Positions 1-7,617 of a stretch of DNA of 64,000 nucleotides are shown one piece after another. Positions within the stretch are counted from its first letter, which is position 1. Each line of letters begins with the position of its first letter. This stretch comes from Rathayibacter caricis DSM 15933 (lineage in GTDB: Bacteria; Actinomycetota; Actinomycetes; Actinomycetales; Microbacteriaceae): positions 1,488,001 to 1,552,000 of the forward strand of contig NZ_PZPL01000001.1 of the NCBI RefSeq assembly GCF_003044275.1, given 5' to 3'. The notes beneath the pieces were generated by a model. It saw only the letters and a program-made list of their open reading frames with translations, did no database searches and was not told the origin of the DNA. A program made the translations under genes and the position numbers.

Positions 1-643
1 CGCCGGCGCAGGTGACGAGCACGACCTCGTCCTCGAGGGTGCCCCCGAAGACGGCGGTGGTGGGGAAGGCGGCCTTCGGGTGCGCCTCGGTCGCGGTCAC
101 CCGGTAGCGGTGCAGCGAGCCGTCGACTCCGGTGAGCTCGATCTCGTCGTCGACGCCGAGCTCGCCCAGGCGGAAGAAGACGGCCGGGCCCGAGCGGGAG
201 TCGACGTGCGCGGCGATCACCGTGCGGCCGGTGCCGCCCGGACGGCCACCGCCCGAGAACCAGCCGACGTCGTCGTAGTCGACGGGCACCTCCATCGTCC
301 CGTCCGCCGCGATCCCCAGCGGGATGAGCGCCTCGTCGAGGCCCATCGCGGGCACGGAGAGGCGCGCGGGCTCGACGCCGACGCCCAGGACGGGGGTCGG
401 CGCGGCCGTGACCGGAGCGGGCGCCACCGGCGCCGAGTCCGTCGGGGGCGGTGTCGCCGGGGAAGACGGGGTCGGGGTGGTCGCCGTCGGAGCGGCCGCC
501 GCCGGCTCTGTCGTCGCGCGCGGGGACGCGACCGCGGGAGGCGCCGCTCCCGCCGCCTCGGACGCGGGAGGCGCGGACGCGGCGCACCCGCTGAGGAGCA
601 GCGCCGCGCAGAGGACCGCACCGCTCCTCAGCCGAGTGCCCAC
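1..643 (-). CDS. Class F sortase, lipoprotein-like N-terminus (3' end cut by window edge)
   Basis: Sortases cleave a sorting motif in secreted proteins by transpeptidation at the membrane surface. The GTG start at 643 lies 2 bases after the stop of the CHRD gene, so the two are translated as a pair. The N-terminus has a hydrophobic stretch ending in a lipobox-like LLSGC (Cys20), then a long Ala/Pro/Thr linker to about residue 80. The sortase fold follows, with the catalytic His in AAHVDS (His146) and the catalytic Cys in VTCAG (Cys212). The final Arg-containing strand lies outside the window. The short length, N-terminal anchor and partner CHRD gene fit class F (actinobacterial) sortases. The neighbouring CHRD protein is the likely substrate, which is inference from adjacency. 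Confidence 0.85.
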   Translation of the reverse strand, partial: MGTRLRSGAVLCAALLLSGCAASAPPASEAAGAAPPAVASPRATTEPAAAAPTATTPTPSSPATPPPTDSAPVAPAPVTAAPTPVLGVGVEPARLSVPAMGLDEALIPLGIAADGTMEVPVDYDDVGWFSGGGRPGGTGRTVIAAHVDSRSGPAVFFRLGELGVDDEIELTGVDGSLHRYRVTATEAHPKAAFPTTAVFGGTLEDEVVLVTCAG

Positions 644-645
644 GG

Positions 646-1368
646 TCAGGACGCGGTGCGGCGGCGGGCGACGACGACTCCGAGAGCGCCGAGCGCGGCG
701 AGCGCGCCGATGCCCGCGACTCCGATCGTCCCGGCGTCGGGGCCGGACGCGGCTGCCGTCGCGCCGCCACCGGTCTGCAGACCGCCGACCGGCACCTGCG
801 AGAGCTGGCCGCGCACGACGCCTGCGGCGAAGGACGCGGTGTGCGCGTCACCGGCGAAGCCGGCGGGGTCGGCCTCGAGCGCCTTCAGCGAGAAGCCGGC
901 GCCGGTGTCGGCGCCGTTCGCCTGCACGCCCGTCGTGAACGGGCCCTGCAGGCAGCCCGAGCTGGTGCGCGGTCCGTCGCCCACCGGCGAGGGGTTCGGG
1001 AACGCGATCCGCGGGGGGCCGGACTTCCCGAGCGCGGCCTGGTGGATGTGCGTCGCGGTCTTGGCCGGGCTCTGGTATTCGCCGGTGACGCCGGTCAGGG
1101 TGATGTCGTAGCAGATGATCTCGAGGTCGCTGTTGACCCGGAAGGTCATCTCGCCGGCGGCTCCCGCCTCGCCGGGGGTCGCCACGGAGTCGGCGTTGAC
1201 GACCTGGTCGGGCGTGGCCATGACGGTGAACGCGCTGGTGAAGCTCGACGGCGCGGCCACCTCCGTCTCGGCGTGGGCGGGCGCGGCGGCGAGGAGCGAG
1301 GCGGCGGTGACGGCGGTGATGCCGCCCAGGGCGAGCAGGCGGTTCCGGGTGGCGGACGTCTTCGTCAT
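646..1368 (-). CDS. Secreted CHRD-domain protein with C-terminal sorting-like tail
   Basis: The 240-residue protein has a clear Sec signal peptide (about residues 1-33, ending AAPAHA-E). One CHRD (chordin-like) domain follows, recognisable by the THIHQAALGKSGPP core and a late HTASFAAGVVRGQL strand. The tail carries LQTGGG near residue 197, a flexible linker, one membrane helix at about 216-234 and the basic end RRRTAS, the layout of a sortase substrate. LQTGG is not the canonical LPxTG, so sorting is inferred mainly from the class F sortase 2 bases downstream. CHRD domains occur in surface proteins of uncertain role. The divergent ECF sigma operon may control it. Confidence 0.85.
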   Translation of the reverse strand: MTKTSATRNRLLALGGITAVTAASLLAAAPAHAETEVAAPSSFTSAFTVMATPDQVVNADSVATPGEAGAAGEMTFRVNSDLEIICYDITLTGVTGEYQSPAKTATHIHQAALGKSGPPRIAFPNPSPVGDGPRTSSGCLQGPFTTGVQANGADTGAGFSLKALEADPAGFAGDAHTASFAAGVVRGQLSQVPVGGLQTGGGATAAASGPDAGTIGVAGIGALAALGALGVVVARRRTAS

Positions 1369-1437
1369 GGTGGAGCCTTTCGTTCGCGGGCGACCGGGTG
1401 GGCCCGATGCAGGGGTGTACGGACGCGGCGTGCTCCG

Positions 1438-1494
1438 CGTTCATCCGGTTCTGAGAAGTTCTTCATAGACTCGGGATCCGCCTCCGGATGAACG
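1438..1494. promoter_or_regulatory. Inverted CGTTCATCCGG pair: candidate face-to-face ECF promoters
   Basis: A perfect 11-base inverted repeat, CGTTCATCCGG at 1438-1448 and CCGGATGAACG at 1484-1494, lies between the CHRD gene (leftward) and the sigma gene (rightward). On each strand about 16 bases separate the CATCCGG arm from an A/T-rich hexamer (ATAGAC rightward, TATGAA leftward), which is -35/-10 spacing. The arms resemble the CCATCC -35 element known for SigK-type sigma factors. Divergent control by the adjacent sigma factor is inferred. Confidence 0.5.
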
Positions 1495-1557
1495 GAGCGT
1501 CCCGCGCGGACGTACTCCTCTCGACGGGCCGATCGGCCCACGATCGGGGAGGTGCCG

Positions 1558-2151
1558 ATGACGGCGACGGCGATGCGACGACGGGAGGAGCCCGCGGTGA
1601 CGAGGCTCCCTCGCGACCCCGCCCCGGTCGCTCCGCTGCATCCCGGGGCCGGCTTCGACCTCGCAGCCGCGTACGACGAGCACGGCGGTGCCCTGCTCGG
1701 CTTCGCGGTGAACGCGCTGCGCGACCGCCAGCTCGCGGAGGACTGCGTGCAGGAGACGTTCCTCCGCGCGTGGCGGTCGCGCGCAGGCTACTCCGCCGAG
1801 CGGGCGAGCCTGCGCACGTGGCTGTTCGCGATCGCCCGCAACGTCGTGATCGACGTGCACCGATCGCTGCAGCGCCTGCCCCGCCTCGTCGAGGCGGAGG
1901 TCCTCGAGGAGGTCCCGGGCGACGAGCGCGACCCCCTCGAACCGCTCGCGATGGCGGAGGCGCTCGCGCGGCTCACGGAGCAGCACCGCGCCGTCGTGGT
2001 CGCGATCCATCTCCGCGGCGAGAGCTACTCCGATCTCTCGCAGGCCACCGGCGTGCCGATCGCGACGCTGCGCACCCGCGCTTTCTACGCTCTCCGAGCA
2101 CTCCGCACCCACCTCGCGGAGGCCGACCCCACCGACCAGGAGCGACCATGA
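1558..2151 (+). CDS. ECF RNA polymerase sigma factor, SigK-like
   Basis: A 197-residue sigma-70-family factor. Region 2 includes YDEHGGALLGFAV, the DCVQETFLRAWR core helix and the TWLFAIARNVVIDVHR promoter-melting segment. Region 4 includes LTEQHRAVVVAIHLRGESYSDLSQ and the recognition helix GVPIATLRTRAFYALRALR. The ATG at 1558 is chosen because GGAGG ends 6 bases before it; the GTG at 1552 in the same frame is too close to that site. The stop overlaps the next start (ATGA), and that gene looks like its anti-sigma factor. This pairing matches SigK/RskA systems. The inverted repeat upstream may be its own promoter. Confidence 0.9.
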   Translation: MTATAMRRREEPAVTRLPRDPAPVAPLHPGAGFDLAAAYDEHGGALLGFAVNALRDRQLAEDCVQETFLRAWRSRAGYSAERASLRTWLFAIARNVVIDVHRSLQRLPRLVEAEVLEEVPGDERDPLEPLAMAEALARLTEQHRAVVVAIHLRGESYSDLSQATGVPIATLRTRAFYALRALRTHLAEADPTDQERP

Positions 2152-2837
2152 CAGGCACCGAGCACCCCGGCGGACGCCGCGAGGAGCTGATCGCCGCGGC
2201 CCTGGCCGGCGAGCTCTCGGCCGAGGAGGCGGTCGAGTTCGACCGTCTGCGCTCCGAGGATCCGACCGTCGACCGCGAGCTGGCGGCGTTCGGCGTCGTC
2301 GTCGACCGCCTCGGGGCTCTCGGCGGGTGGGAGGAGGGCGAGGGGTCGGCCGCGCTCCGCTCGCGTGTGCTGCGCATCGAGGAGGAGGAGGCCCCCGCGC
2401 GGCCCCGGCGCGGTCGCCTCGCGCTCGCTGTCGGAGCCGTCGCGGCGTCGGTCGCCGTCGGCGCGCTCGGCGCGACGCTGCTCCAGGGCGCGGGCGAGCG
2501 GCCCGTCGCCGGACCACCGGGGACCCTCGGCGCCGTCGAGACGATCGCCTTCGAGGAGTCGACGGCGGTCGACGTCCAGGGCTCCGTGATCGCGCACACC
2601 TGGGGGACCGAGACGGTGCTGCGCGCGAGCGGCTTCGCGGTGGGCGAGAGCTACGACCTGGTGCTGGTCACGGAGTCGGGGGAGCGGCTGCCGTCGGGCT
2701 CGTTCCTGGGCAGTGCGGTCGAGATCGACTGCGAGATGAACGCGGCGGTGCCGCGCGAGTCGGTCGCCGCCGTCGAGATCGTCGCGGCCGGCGGCGACGT
2801 CGTGGCCAGCGCGGAGCTGCCCGTCGTCGAGAGCTGA
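2148..2837 (+). CDS. Membrane anti-sigma factor, RskA-like
   Basis: 229 residues, starting inside the sigma stop codon (ATGA). Residues about 1-50 form an acidic helical anti-sigma domain (LIAAALAGELSAEEAVEFDRL) without a zinc HxxxCxxC motif. One membrane helix follows a basic stretch (RPRRGRLALAVGAVAASVAVG, about residues 85-112). The outside part has the GTEtvLrasGF-xxGesYDLVLV pattern of RskA-type C-terminal domains, with a late Cys (EIDCEMN). It is expected to hold the sigma factor at the membrane until proteolysis. The family is clear, the inducing signal unknown. Confidence 0.85.
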   Translation: MTGTEHPGGRREELIAAALAGELSAEEAVEFDRLRSEDPTVDRELAAFGVVVDRLGALGGWEEGEGSAALRSRVLRIEEEEAPARPRRGRLALAVGAVAASVAVGALGATLLQGAGERPVAGPPGTLGAVETIAFEESTAVDVQGSVIAHTWGTETVLRASGFAVGESYDLVLVTESGERLPSGSFLGSAVEIDCEMNAAVPRESVAAVEIVAAGGDVVASAELPVVES

Positions 2838-2859
2838 TCCGCCCGGACGAGTGCGCGTC

Positions 2860-2915
2860 GAGTTGCCCGCAAAGGTCCGTTCTTCTGGGCGAGAACGAGC
2901 CTTCTCGGGCAACTC
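2860..2915. repeat. Nested-hairpin intergenic element
   Basis: An inverted repeat with outer arms GAGTTGCCCG (2860-2869) and CGGGCAACTC (2906-2915). Inside are two more symmetric stems, AAGG/CCTT and GTTCT/AGAAC, closing on an 8-base loop. It starts 22 bases after the anti-sigma stop and could act as its terminator, but there is no T-tract. The layout matches other elements at 5898, 33824, 35598 and 63497, whose sequences are unrelated. Confidence 0.75.
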
Positions 2916-2991
2916 GCGAGGGCGGGACGCTCATCGGGGGCTCAGAGGATTCCGAAAGGGTCGGGAGAAGCGGGCTGCCTACGGTCGTCCC

Positions 2992-4233
2992 ATGATGACC
3001 ACGGACCCCACCCCGCGCCCGCGACGATCGAGACTCCTGCTGGGGACGAGCATGCTCCTCGTGAGCGGGCTCCTCCTGGCCGGCTGCGCGACGCAGAGCG
3101 CGAGCGACTCCTCCTCCTCCTCCTCCTCTTCTTCCTCTGCTTCCACCGCGGCCGCTACCACCGTGGCCGACTCGGCGACGCAGGTCACGAGCTCGACCGC
3201 CACGACCACCGCCGAGACGATCGCGGACACGACCGCCGCGGTCGAGGCGTTCCTCGCGACGCTCTCGGACGAGCAGCGTGAAGCGGTCACGTACGACTAC
3301 GACGACGAGACGAAGACCACGTCGTGGTCGAACTTCCCCGTCACGTTCGTCGAGCGAGCGGGTCTGAACCTCGCCGACCTCACTCCGGAGCAGCAGGTCG
3401 CCGCCCTCCAGGTGATGGAGGCGCTGCTCAGCGACGAGGCGTTCGCGACGGTCGCGAGCATCATCGCGGGCGATCAGTACCTCGTCGAGAACAGCAGCAC
3501 CACGGAGGACTCGCTCGGGCAGTACTACCTCGCGCTCTTCGGCGACGCCTCCGACACGAGCGCCTACGAGGTGCAGTTCGGCGGCCACCACCTCGGCATC
3601 AACGCCACCCTCGACGGCGCGGCCGACGCGATCACCTTCGCCCCGACGCACCTCGGCGTGCAGCCCGCCGACTGGATCGCCGCCGACGGCACCGAGGTGC
3701 AGGCCTTCGACGGGATCTACACCGACGCCTTCGCGTTCGTCGACTCGCTGACCGCCGAGCAGCAGGCGACACTCACCGCCGGCGACGTCACCATGTGCGC
3801 CCCCGGCGACACCTGCGAGTTCACGACCGGATCGGGCCTCACCGGCGCCGACCTCACCGACGAGCAGCGCGAGCTGCTGCTCGACCTGATCGCGAACTGG
3901 TCGGGCATGGCCGACGAGCAGAGCGCCGCGGCCACCCGCGCCGAGATCGAGGCGACCCTCGACACCACTGTGATCGCCTGGTCCGGAGAGACGACGTACG
4001 ACATGAGCACGGGCGACGGCATCAGCTTCTCGATCTCCGGCCCGAACGTCTACGTCGGGTTCCAGGCGCAGAACGGCTCCGCCGGCGCGGACGTCGACGG
4101 GGTGAGCACCTCGGGCTGGGGCCACGTGCACACGATCTACCGCGACCCGACGGACGACTACGCGGGCAGCGTCGAGCAGCAGGCGGCGACCGGGATGGGC
4201 GGCGGGGGCGGCGGCACTCCGCCGTCCGCCTGA
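2992..4233 (+). CDS. DUF3500-domain lipoprotein
   Basis: 413 residues beginning at the first of two tandem ATG codons. The signal peptide ends in the lipobox LLAGC at about residue 28, followed by an unusual uninterrupted Ser run (10 residues, TCC/TCT repeats) and a Ser/Thr/Ala linker. From about residue 80 the DUF3500 domain shows its typical blocks: LSDEQREAV, NLADLTPEQQVAAL, GQYYLALFGD, the FGGHHLGIN motif and a late GHVHTIYRDPTDDYA. The protein should be tethered to the outer face of the membrane. Function is unknown; the conserved His residues could suggest metal or catalytic use, which is speculation. A Gly/Pro-rich tail ends the protein. Confidence 0.85.
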   Translation: MMTTDPTPRPRRSRLLLGTSMLLVSGLLLAGCATQSASDSSSSSSSSSSASTAAATTVADSATQVTSSTATTTAETIADTTAAVEAFLATLSDEQREAVTYDYDDETKTTSWSNFPVTFVERAGLNLADLTPEQQVAALQVMEALLSDEAFATVASIIAGDQYLVENSSTTEDSLGQYYLALFGDASDTSAYEVQFGGHHLGINATLDGAADAITFAPTHLGVQPADWIAADGTEVQAFDGIYTDAFAFVDSLTAEQQATLTAGDVTMCAPGDTCEFTTGSGLTGADLTDEQRELLLDLIANWSGMADEQSAAATRAEIEATLDTTVIAWSGETTYDMSTGDGISFSISGPNVYVGFQAQNGSAGADVDGVSTSGWGHVHTIYRDPTDDYAGSVEQQAATGMGGGGGGTPPSA

Positions 4234-4312
4234 CCGCGCGCCCCGGATCCGGTCGCGCGGACATCCGGATGCTCACCCCCAGCTCGCCGCGGCCCTCGCG
4301 TAGGGTCCCCTG

Positions 4313-5395
4313 GTGACCAGCACCCGAGCAGCCCGAGCCTGGCGAGCGGCGACGGCCGCGCCGCGCCTCCTCCTCGCCGCGAAGACCGCGCTCGCGGTCG
4401 GGATCGCCTGGACCCTCGCGCCGCACGTGCCCGGCGTCGCGGAGGAGTACCCCTACTACGCGCCGCTCGGCGCGCTGGTGAGCATGTACCCGACCCTGAT
4501 GGGCTCGGCGCGCACGGGCCTCCAGACGCTCGCCGGGCTCGCAGCGGGGATCGCGCTCGCGACTCTCGTCGTCGTGACGGTCGGGCCGACGTGGTGGACG
4601 ATCCCGATCATCGTCGGGCTCGGCGTGCTCGTCTCGGGCACCGGATGGTTCGGGGCGGGCAAGGAGTACGTGCCGATGGCGGCGCTGTTCGTGCTGATCA
4701 TCGGAGGAGCGGACGCCGAGGACTACTCGCTCGGCTACCTCGTGCAGATGGCGGTCGGAGTGGTCGTGGGACTCCTCGTGAATCTGATCGTGGTGCCGGG
4801 GCTGACCAGCGAGGCGGCGGCGGCCCGGGTCGACGAGTTCCAGGAGCGTCTGGCGGGCGTGCTGCGCGACACGGCCGCCGCGCTCGACGAGCCGTGGCCG
4901 CCCGAGCACGACTCGTGGGCGAGCACCGGAGAGGAGCTCGCGGCGACCTCGGAGGACGTGCGGCGCACGCTGGTCGAGGCCGACGAGAGCCGCAAGGGCA
5001 ACCCGCGGGCGCTGCTCCACCGCCGCGACTCCCGCTCCGATCACGACCGGCTGGCCGTGCTCGACACGGTCCTCTTCCACGTGCGCGACGCGACGAGCGC
5101 CCTCGCCGACACCCTGTGGGACCGGCCGGGGGCGCTGCGCTTCGACGAGGAGCTGCGCCGCCCGCTCGGCGACGCGCTGCGGACGGTGGCCGCCGCTGTC
5201 GACCGCCACGGCGCGGGGACGGCCGAGGCGCACCGGCTGCTCGCCGAGGCGACCCGCTCGGTGCGCCTGCTGGTGCAGGCGGTGGACGAGCGGGCGGTGG
5301 CGGCGGGCAGCGCACTCGGGCCGGGAGTGCTCGTCGCGCTGCACCTGCGCCGGATCGTGGTGCTGCTGGCGCACGGCGCGGGGGAGCGGGACTAG
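4313..5395 (+). CDS. FUSC-type aromatic acid exporter family membrane protein
   Basis: A 360-residue protein from a GTG start. The first about 165 residues contain four to six hydrophobic segments with short turns (including LVSMYPTLMGSARTGLQTLAGLAAG and AALFVLIIGGADA). A long helical cytoplasmic region follows with many Glu/Arg pairs, a layout seen in FUSC/aromatic-acid exporter relatives. Such proteins are thought to export aromatic acids or similar weak acids; the substrate here is unknown. Its last four bases overlap the end of the convergent DUF1232 gene, so the two genes share a termination region. Confidence 0.7.
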   Translation: MTSTRAARAWRAATAAPRLLLAAKTALAVGIAWTLAPHVPGVAEEYPYYAPLGALVSMYPTLMGSARTGLQTLAGLAAGIALATLVVVTVGPTWWTIPIIVGLGVLVSGTGWFGAGKEYVPMAALFVLIIGGADAEDYSLGYLVQMAVGVVVGLLVNLIVVPGLTSEAAAARVDEFQERLAGVLRDTAAALDEPWPPEHDSWASTGEELAATSEDVRRTLVEADESRKGNPRALLHRRDSRSDHDRLAVLDTVLFHVRDATSALADTLWDRPGALRFDEELRRPLGDALRTVAAAVDRHGAGTAEAHRLLAEATRSVRLLVQAVDERAVAAGSALGPGVLVALHLRRIVVLLAHGAGERD

Positions 5396-5811
5396 CGCGA
5401 GCCGGTCAGCGCGAGCAGACTGCTCAGCCCCTCCTGGCTGCCCGGCCAGTGCCGTCGGATCGCCTCCGGCCCTGCGCGGCGGATCGCGAAGCGCAGGACG
5501 AGGGCGACGACGAGGACGTCGTCCGCGACTCCGAGCACGGGGATCACGTCCGGGATCAGGTCGATCGGGAGCAGGAGGTAGCCGAGCAGGCCGACCAGCG
5601 ACCAGCGGACGGTGCGCGGCACCGTCCGGTCGGCGAGGAGGGCGCGGAGGAGCCGGACGACGTCCGGGATCAGGCGCAGCGCCTCCCGCCAGTCGATGGC
5701 GCGGCCCCTCCGCCGCTGCTCGCGCCAGAGCACGAGGACGAGCGCGCACCAGACGAGCACGGCGCCGCCGAGCACGGCGAGGGCGAGCGCCCACCAGCCG
5801 TCGGCGGTCAT
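5392..5811 (-). CDS. DUF1232 (YkvA-type) small membrane protein
   Basis: 139 residues. The N-terminal helix (ALALAVLGGAVLVWCALVL) is a membrane anchor. Residues about 45-115 hold the DUF1232 signature, with LIPDVVRLLRALLADRTVP followed by the hallmark YLLLPIDLIPDVIPVLGVADDVLV. Family members are small membrane-associated proteins of unknown function. The gene ends in a four-base overlap with the convergent FUSC gene. Confidence 0.85.
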   Translation of the reverse strand: MTADGWWALALAVLGGAVLVWCALVLVLWREQRRRGRAIDWREALRLIPDVVRLLRALLADRTVPRTVRWSLVGLLGYLLLPIDLIPDVIPVLGVADDVLVVALVLRFAIRRAGPEAIRRHWPGSQEGLSSLLALTGSR

Positions 5812-5897
5812 CGGGAGACGGGTGCGGGGCGGGTCACTCCGTCACCGTAGCGAGCCGACGGGCGCGAGCGCGGCTCCGAAGCGGTAGGGGAAGTGTG

Positions 5898-5977
5898 CGA
5901 TCTGCAGGTACTTCGCACAGGAATGCGGTTCCCGCCGCGGCACGAGGGCGGAGGGGCGCCGGATCCCCTGCAGATCG
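5898..5977. repeat. Nested-hairpin intergenic element
   Basis: Outer arms CGATCTGCAGG (5898-5908) and CCTGCAGATCG (5967-5977) are perfectly complementary. An inner GC-rich stem (CCCGCC with GGCGG) sits between them. It lies in the 206-base space between the DUF2382 gene and the DUF1232 gene, both leftward, where it may terminate the former. No further gene is evident in this gap. Confidence 0.65.
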
Positions 5978-6017
5978 TGCATGCGCCCACCCGCAGAGGG
6001 TCCGATGGGGGCGAGCG

Positions 6018-6437
6018 CTACTCCGCGTCGCCGTCGAGCCGGTCGCGGACCGAGGTCTGCACGTCGACGCGCTCCTTCCGCACCGAGTCCGAGACGGTGC
6101 GCATCTCGATGATCCGGTCGACGAGCACGCTGACCCGCTCGACGGGCACGACGCGGGTCGTCGGCACGAGCTCCTCGGCGTGCAGCACGAAGGTGATCGG
6201 GGCGGGAGGCTCGGCATCGATCGCGGGCCCGGCGCCGTCGATCGGCTCGCGCTCGATGACCAGCTCCTCGCGGCGCAGCGGCACGGTGACGGTGCGCTCC
6301 TCCGTCACGACGACGCGGCGGATCCGCACCCTCTCGGTGGCGGTGCGCACGGTCGTCGCCGAGAGGCGCTCCTCCGAGCGGATCACCGTGACGGCGTCGT
6401 CGGACGGGTGGTCGGCCGGGGGTCGGCTGTCGGGCAC
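6018..6437 (-). CDS. DUF2382-domain protein, short
   Basis: 139 residues. The GTG at 6437 is preferred because an AGGA lies about 6 bases upstream; an earlier GTG at 6449 lacks one. After a disordered start, the DUF2382 repeat pattern appears: TVIRSEERLSATTVRT, RVRIRRVVVTEERTVTVPLRREELVIEREP, and a late VVPVERVSVLVDRI. It consists of short charged beta strands with almost no hydrophobic core. It lies 71 bases downstream of a second DUF2382 gene on the same strand. DUF2382 proteins are often stress-associated in actinobacteria; the role here is unknown. Confidence 0.75.
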   Translation of the reverse strand: MPDSRPPADHPSDDAVTVIRSEERLSATTVRTATERVRIRRVVVTEERTVTVPLRREELVIEREPIDGAGPAIDAEPPAPITFVLHAEELVPTTRVVPVERVSVLVDRIIEMRTVSDSVRKERVDVQTSVRDRLDGDAE

Positions 6438-6508
6438 GGGGTTCCTCACGGGCTGCGGAGTGGGAGGGGTGCCGGCGGCGGGTGGGGTCCCGCCGCCGGC
6501 GACGGGGA

Positions 6509-7369
6509 TCAGAGTCCGTCGCGGTCGCGGCGCGGGGTGACTCCGTCGTCGTCGACCTCGATCTCCTCGTGGCGGACGTCCTCGGTGACCTGCTGCTGCT
6601 CGGTGACCGTCTCCGTGCCGAGCGAGACGCGCTCGACGGGGACCGTCTCCTTCGCGGCGACGACGCGGTCCTCGGTCAGCACGACCTCGTGCTCCTCCTC
6701 GCTGAGCTCGGGGCCGGAGGTGGCGGCGCCGACGTTCGCGTCGGTGATGGGCTCGCGGACCACGCGGACCTCGTCGTGCGAGACGGGGACGGTGACGCTC
6801 TCCTGCTCGGTCACGATGTGCTTGCGCAGGCGGGCGCGGCCGGTCGTGACCTGCTCGGTGCCGACGTGCAGCTGCTCCTCGGAGCGGGTCATGGCGTCGT
6901 CGGTGGTCGGGCCGGAGGTGTCGCGGCCGACGTTCGTGTCGACTCCGGTGGTGCCGGTGCCGGTCGCGTCGGTGGTGCCGAGCCCGTTCGTGCCGGTGCC
7001 GGTCGTCGTGTCGGCGTAGCCCGCCGAGCCGTCCACGCCGTCCGAGACGGAGGCGGCGCCGGAGAGGTTGTAGTAGCGGTACAGCTCGGCCTCCTCGTCC
7101 TCGGTGAGGGAGCCGTCGGCGTCGACGTTCGGGGCGTCCTTCACGAAGGACTTGTCGTACGGGACGGTGAGGCGGTCGCCGTCGAAGGAGGCGCCCTCGA
7201 GGGGGACGAAGGTCTCCTTGGTGCCGAAGAGGCCGGTGCGCACGGTCGCCCAGACGGGGTTCCCGGTGTCGTCGGCGAGATAGACCTGCTCGACCGAGCC
7301 GATCTTGTCGCCGTCCGATCCGTAGACGGTCGAGCCGTAGATGCTGTCGATAGCGGTGGTGTCGATCAT
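6509..7369 (-). CDS. PRC-barrel plus DUF2382 stress-type protein
   Basis: 286 residues from an ATG with AAGGAAG about 4 bases upstream. Residues 1-95 form a PRC-barrel (IYGSTVYGSDGDKIGSVEQVYLAD, then FVPLEGASFDGDRLTVPYDK). An acidic segment (DADGSLTEDEEAELYRYY) and a Thr/Gly-rich linker follow. The DUF2382 domain runs from about residue 160 to the end (SEEQLHVGTEQVTTGRARLRKHIVTE and PVERVSLGTETVT). PRC-barrels often mediate protein or RNA contacts. Its 248-base upstream gap contains the terminator of the ABC operon and presumably its promoter, for which no clear sigma site was found. Confidence 0.85.
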   Translation of the reverse strand: MIDTTAIDSIYGSTVYGSDGDKIGSVEQVYLADDTGNPVWATVRTGLFGTKETFVPLEGASFDGDRLTVPYDKSFVKDAPNVDADGSLTEDEEAELYRYYNLSGAASVSDGVDGSAGYADTTTGTGTNGLGTTDATGTGTTGVDTNVGRDTSGPTTDDAMTRSEEQLHVGTEQVTTGRARLRKHIVTEQESVTVPVSHDEVRVVREPITDANVGAATSGPELSEEEHEVVLTEDRVVAAKETVPVERVSLGTETVTEQQQVTEDVRHEEIEVDDDGVTPRRDRDGL

Positions 7370-7553
7370 GGGACTTCCTTGCTTCTCGAGTTCCGGTGGG
7401 GCGGAGGAAGGACGGCCCGAGTCGACGCCGTCCTCGATGCCGACGGTAGGCACAATGGCCGCGGAGCGAAGGCCCGTTGACAGTCCCCTCGGGCGGGGGA
7501 GTATGCTCCCGCGCCTCTTCGAGAAGATCGCGAGGCTCGGGGCGCAAGGCGAA

Positions 7554-7591
7554 GACGAACGAGGAGCCTGTGACCGGACTCCTCGTTCGTC
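7554..7591 (-). terminator. Hairpin terminator of the alpha-galactoside ABC operon
   Basis: A perfect 13-base inverted repeat (GACGAACGAGGAG at 7554-7566, its complement at 7579-7591) with a 12-base loop begins 27 bases beyond the permease stop in the leftward direction. A weak T-rich stretch follows on the minus strand. Confidence 0.75.
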
Positions 7592-7617
7592 CTTGACCGA
7601 CTCGACGTCTCGTCCTG

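Noticed and set aside
3108..3150. Microsatellite-like TCC run as a repeat locus
   Set aside because: It encodes a Ser linker after the lipobox in frame; an ordinary low-complexity linker of a lipoprotein.
5812..6017. A 60-codon leftward gene before the DUF1232 start
   Set aside because: It overlaps the nested hairpin and has no family signal or ribosome site.
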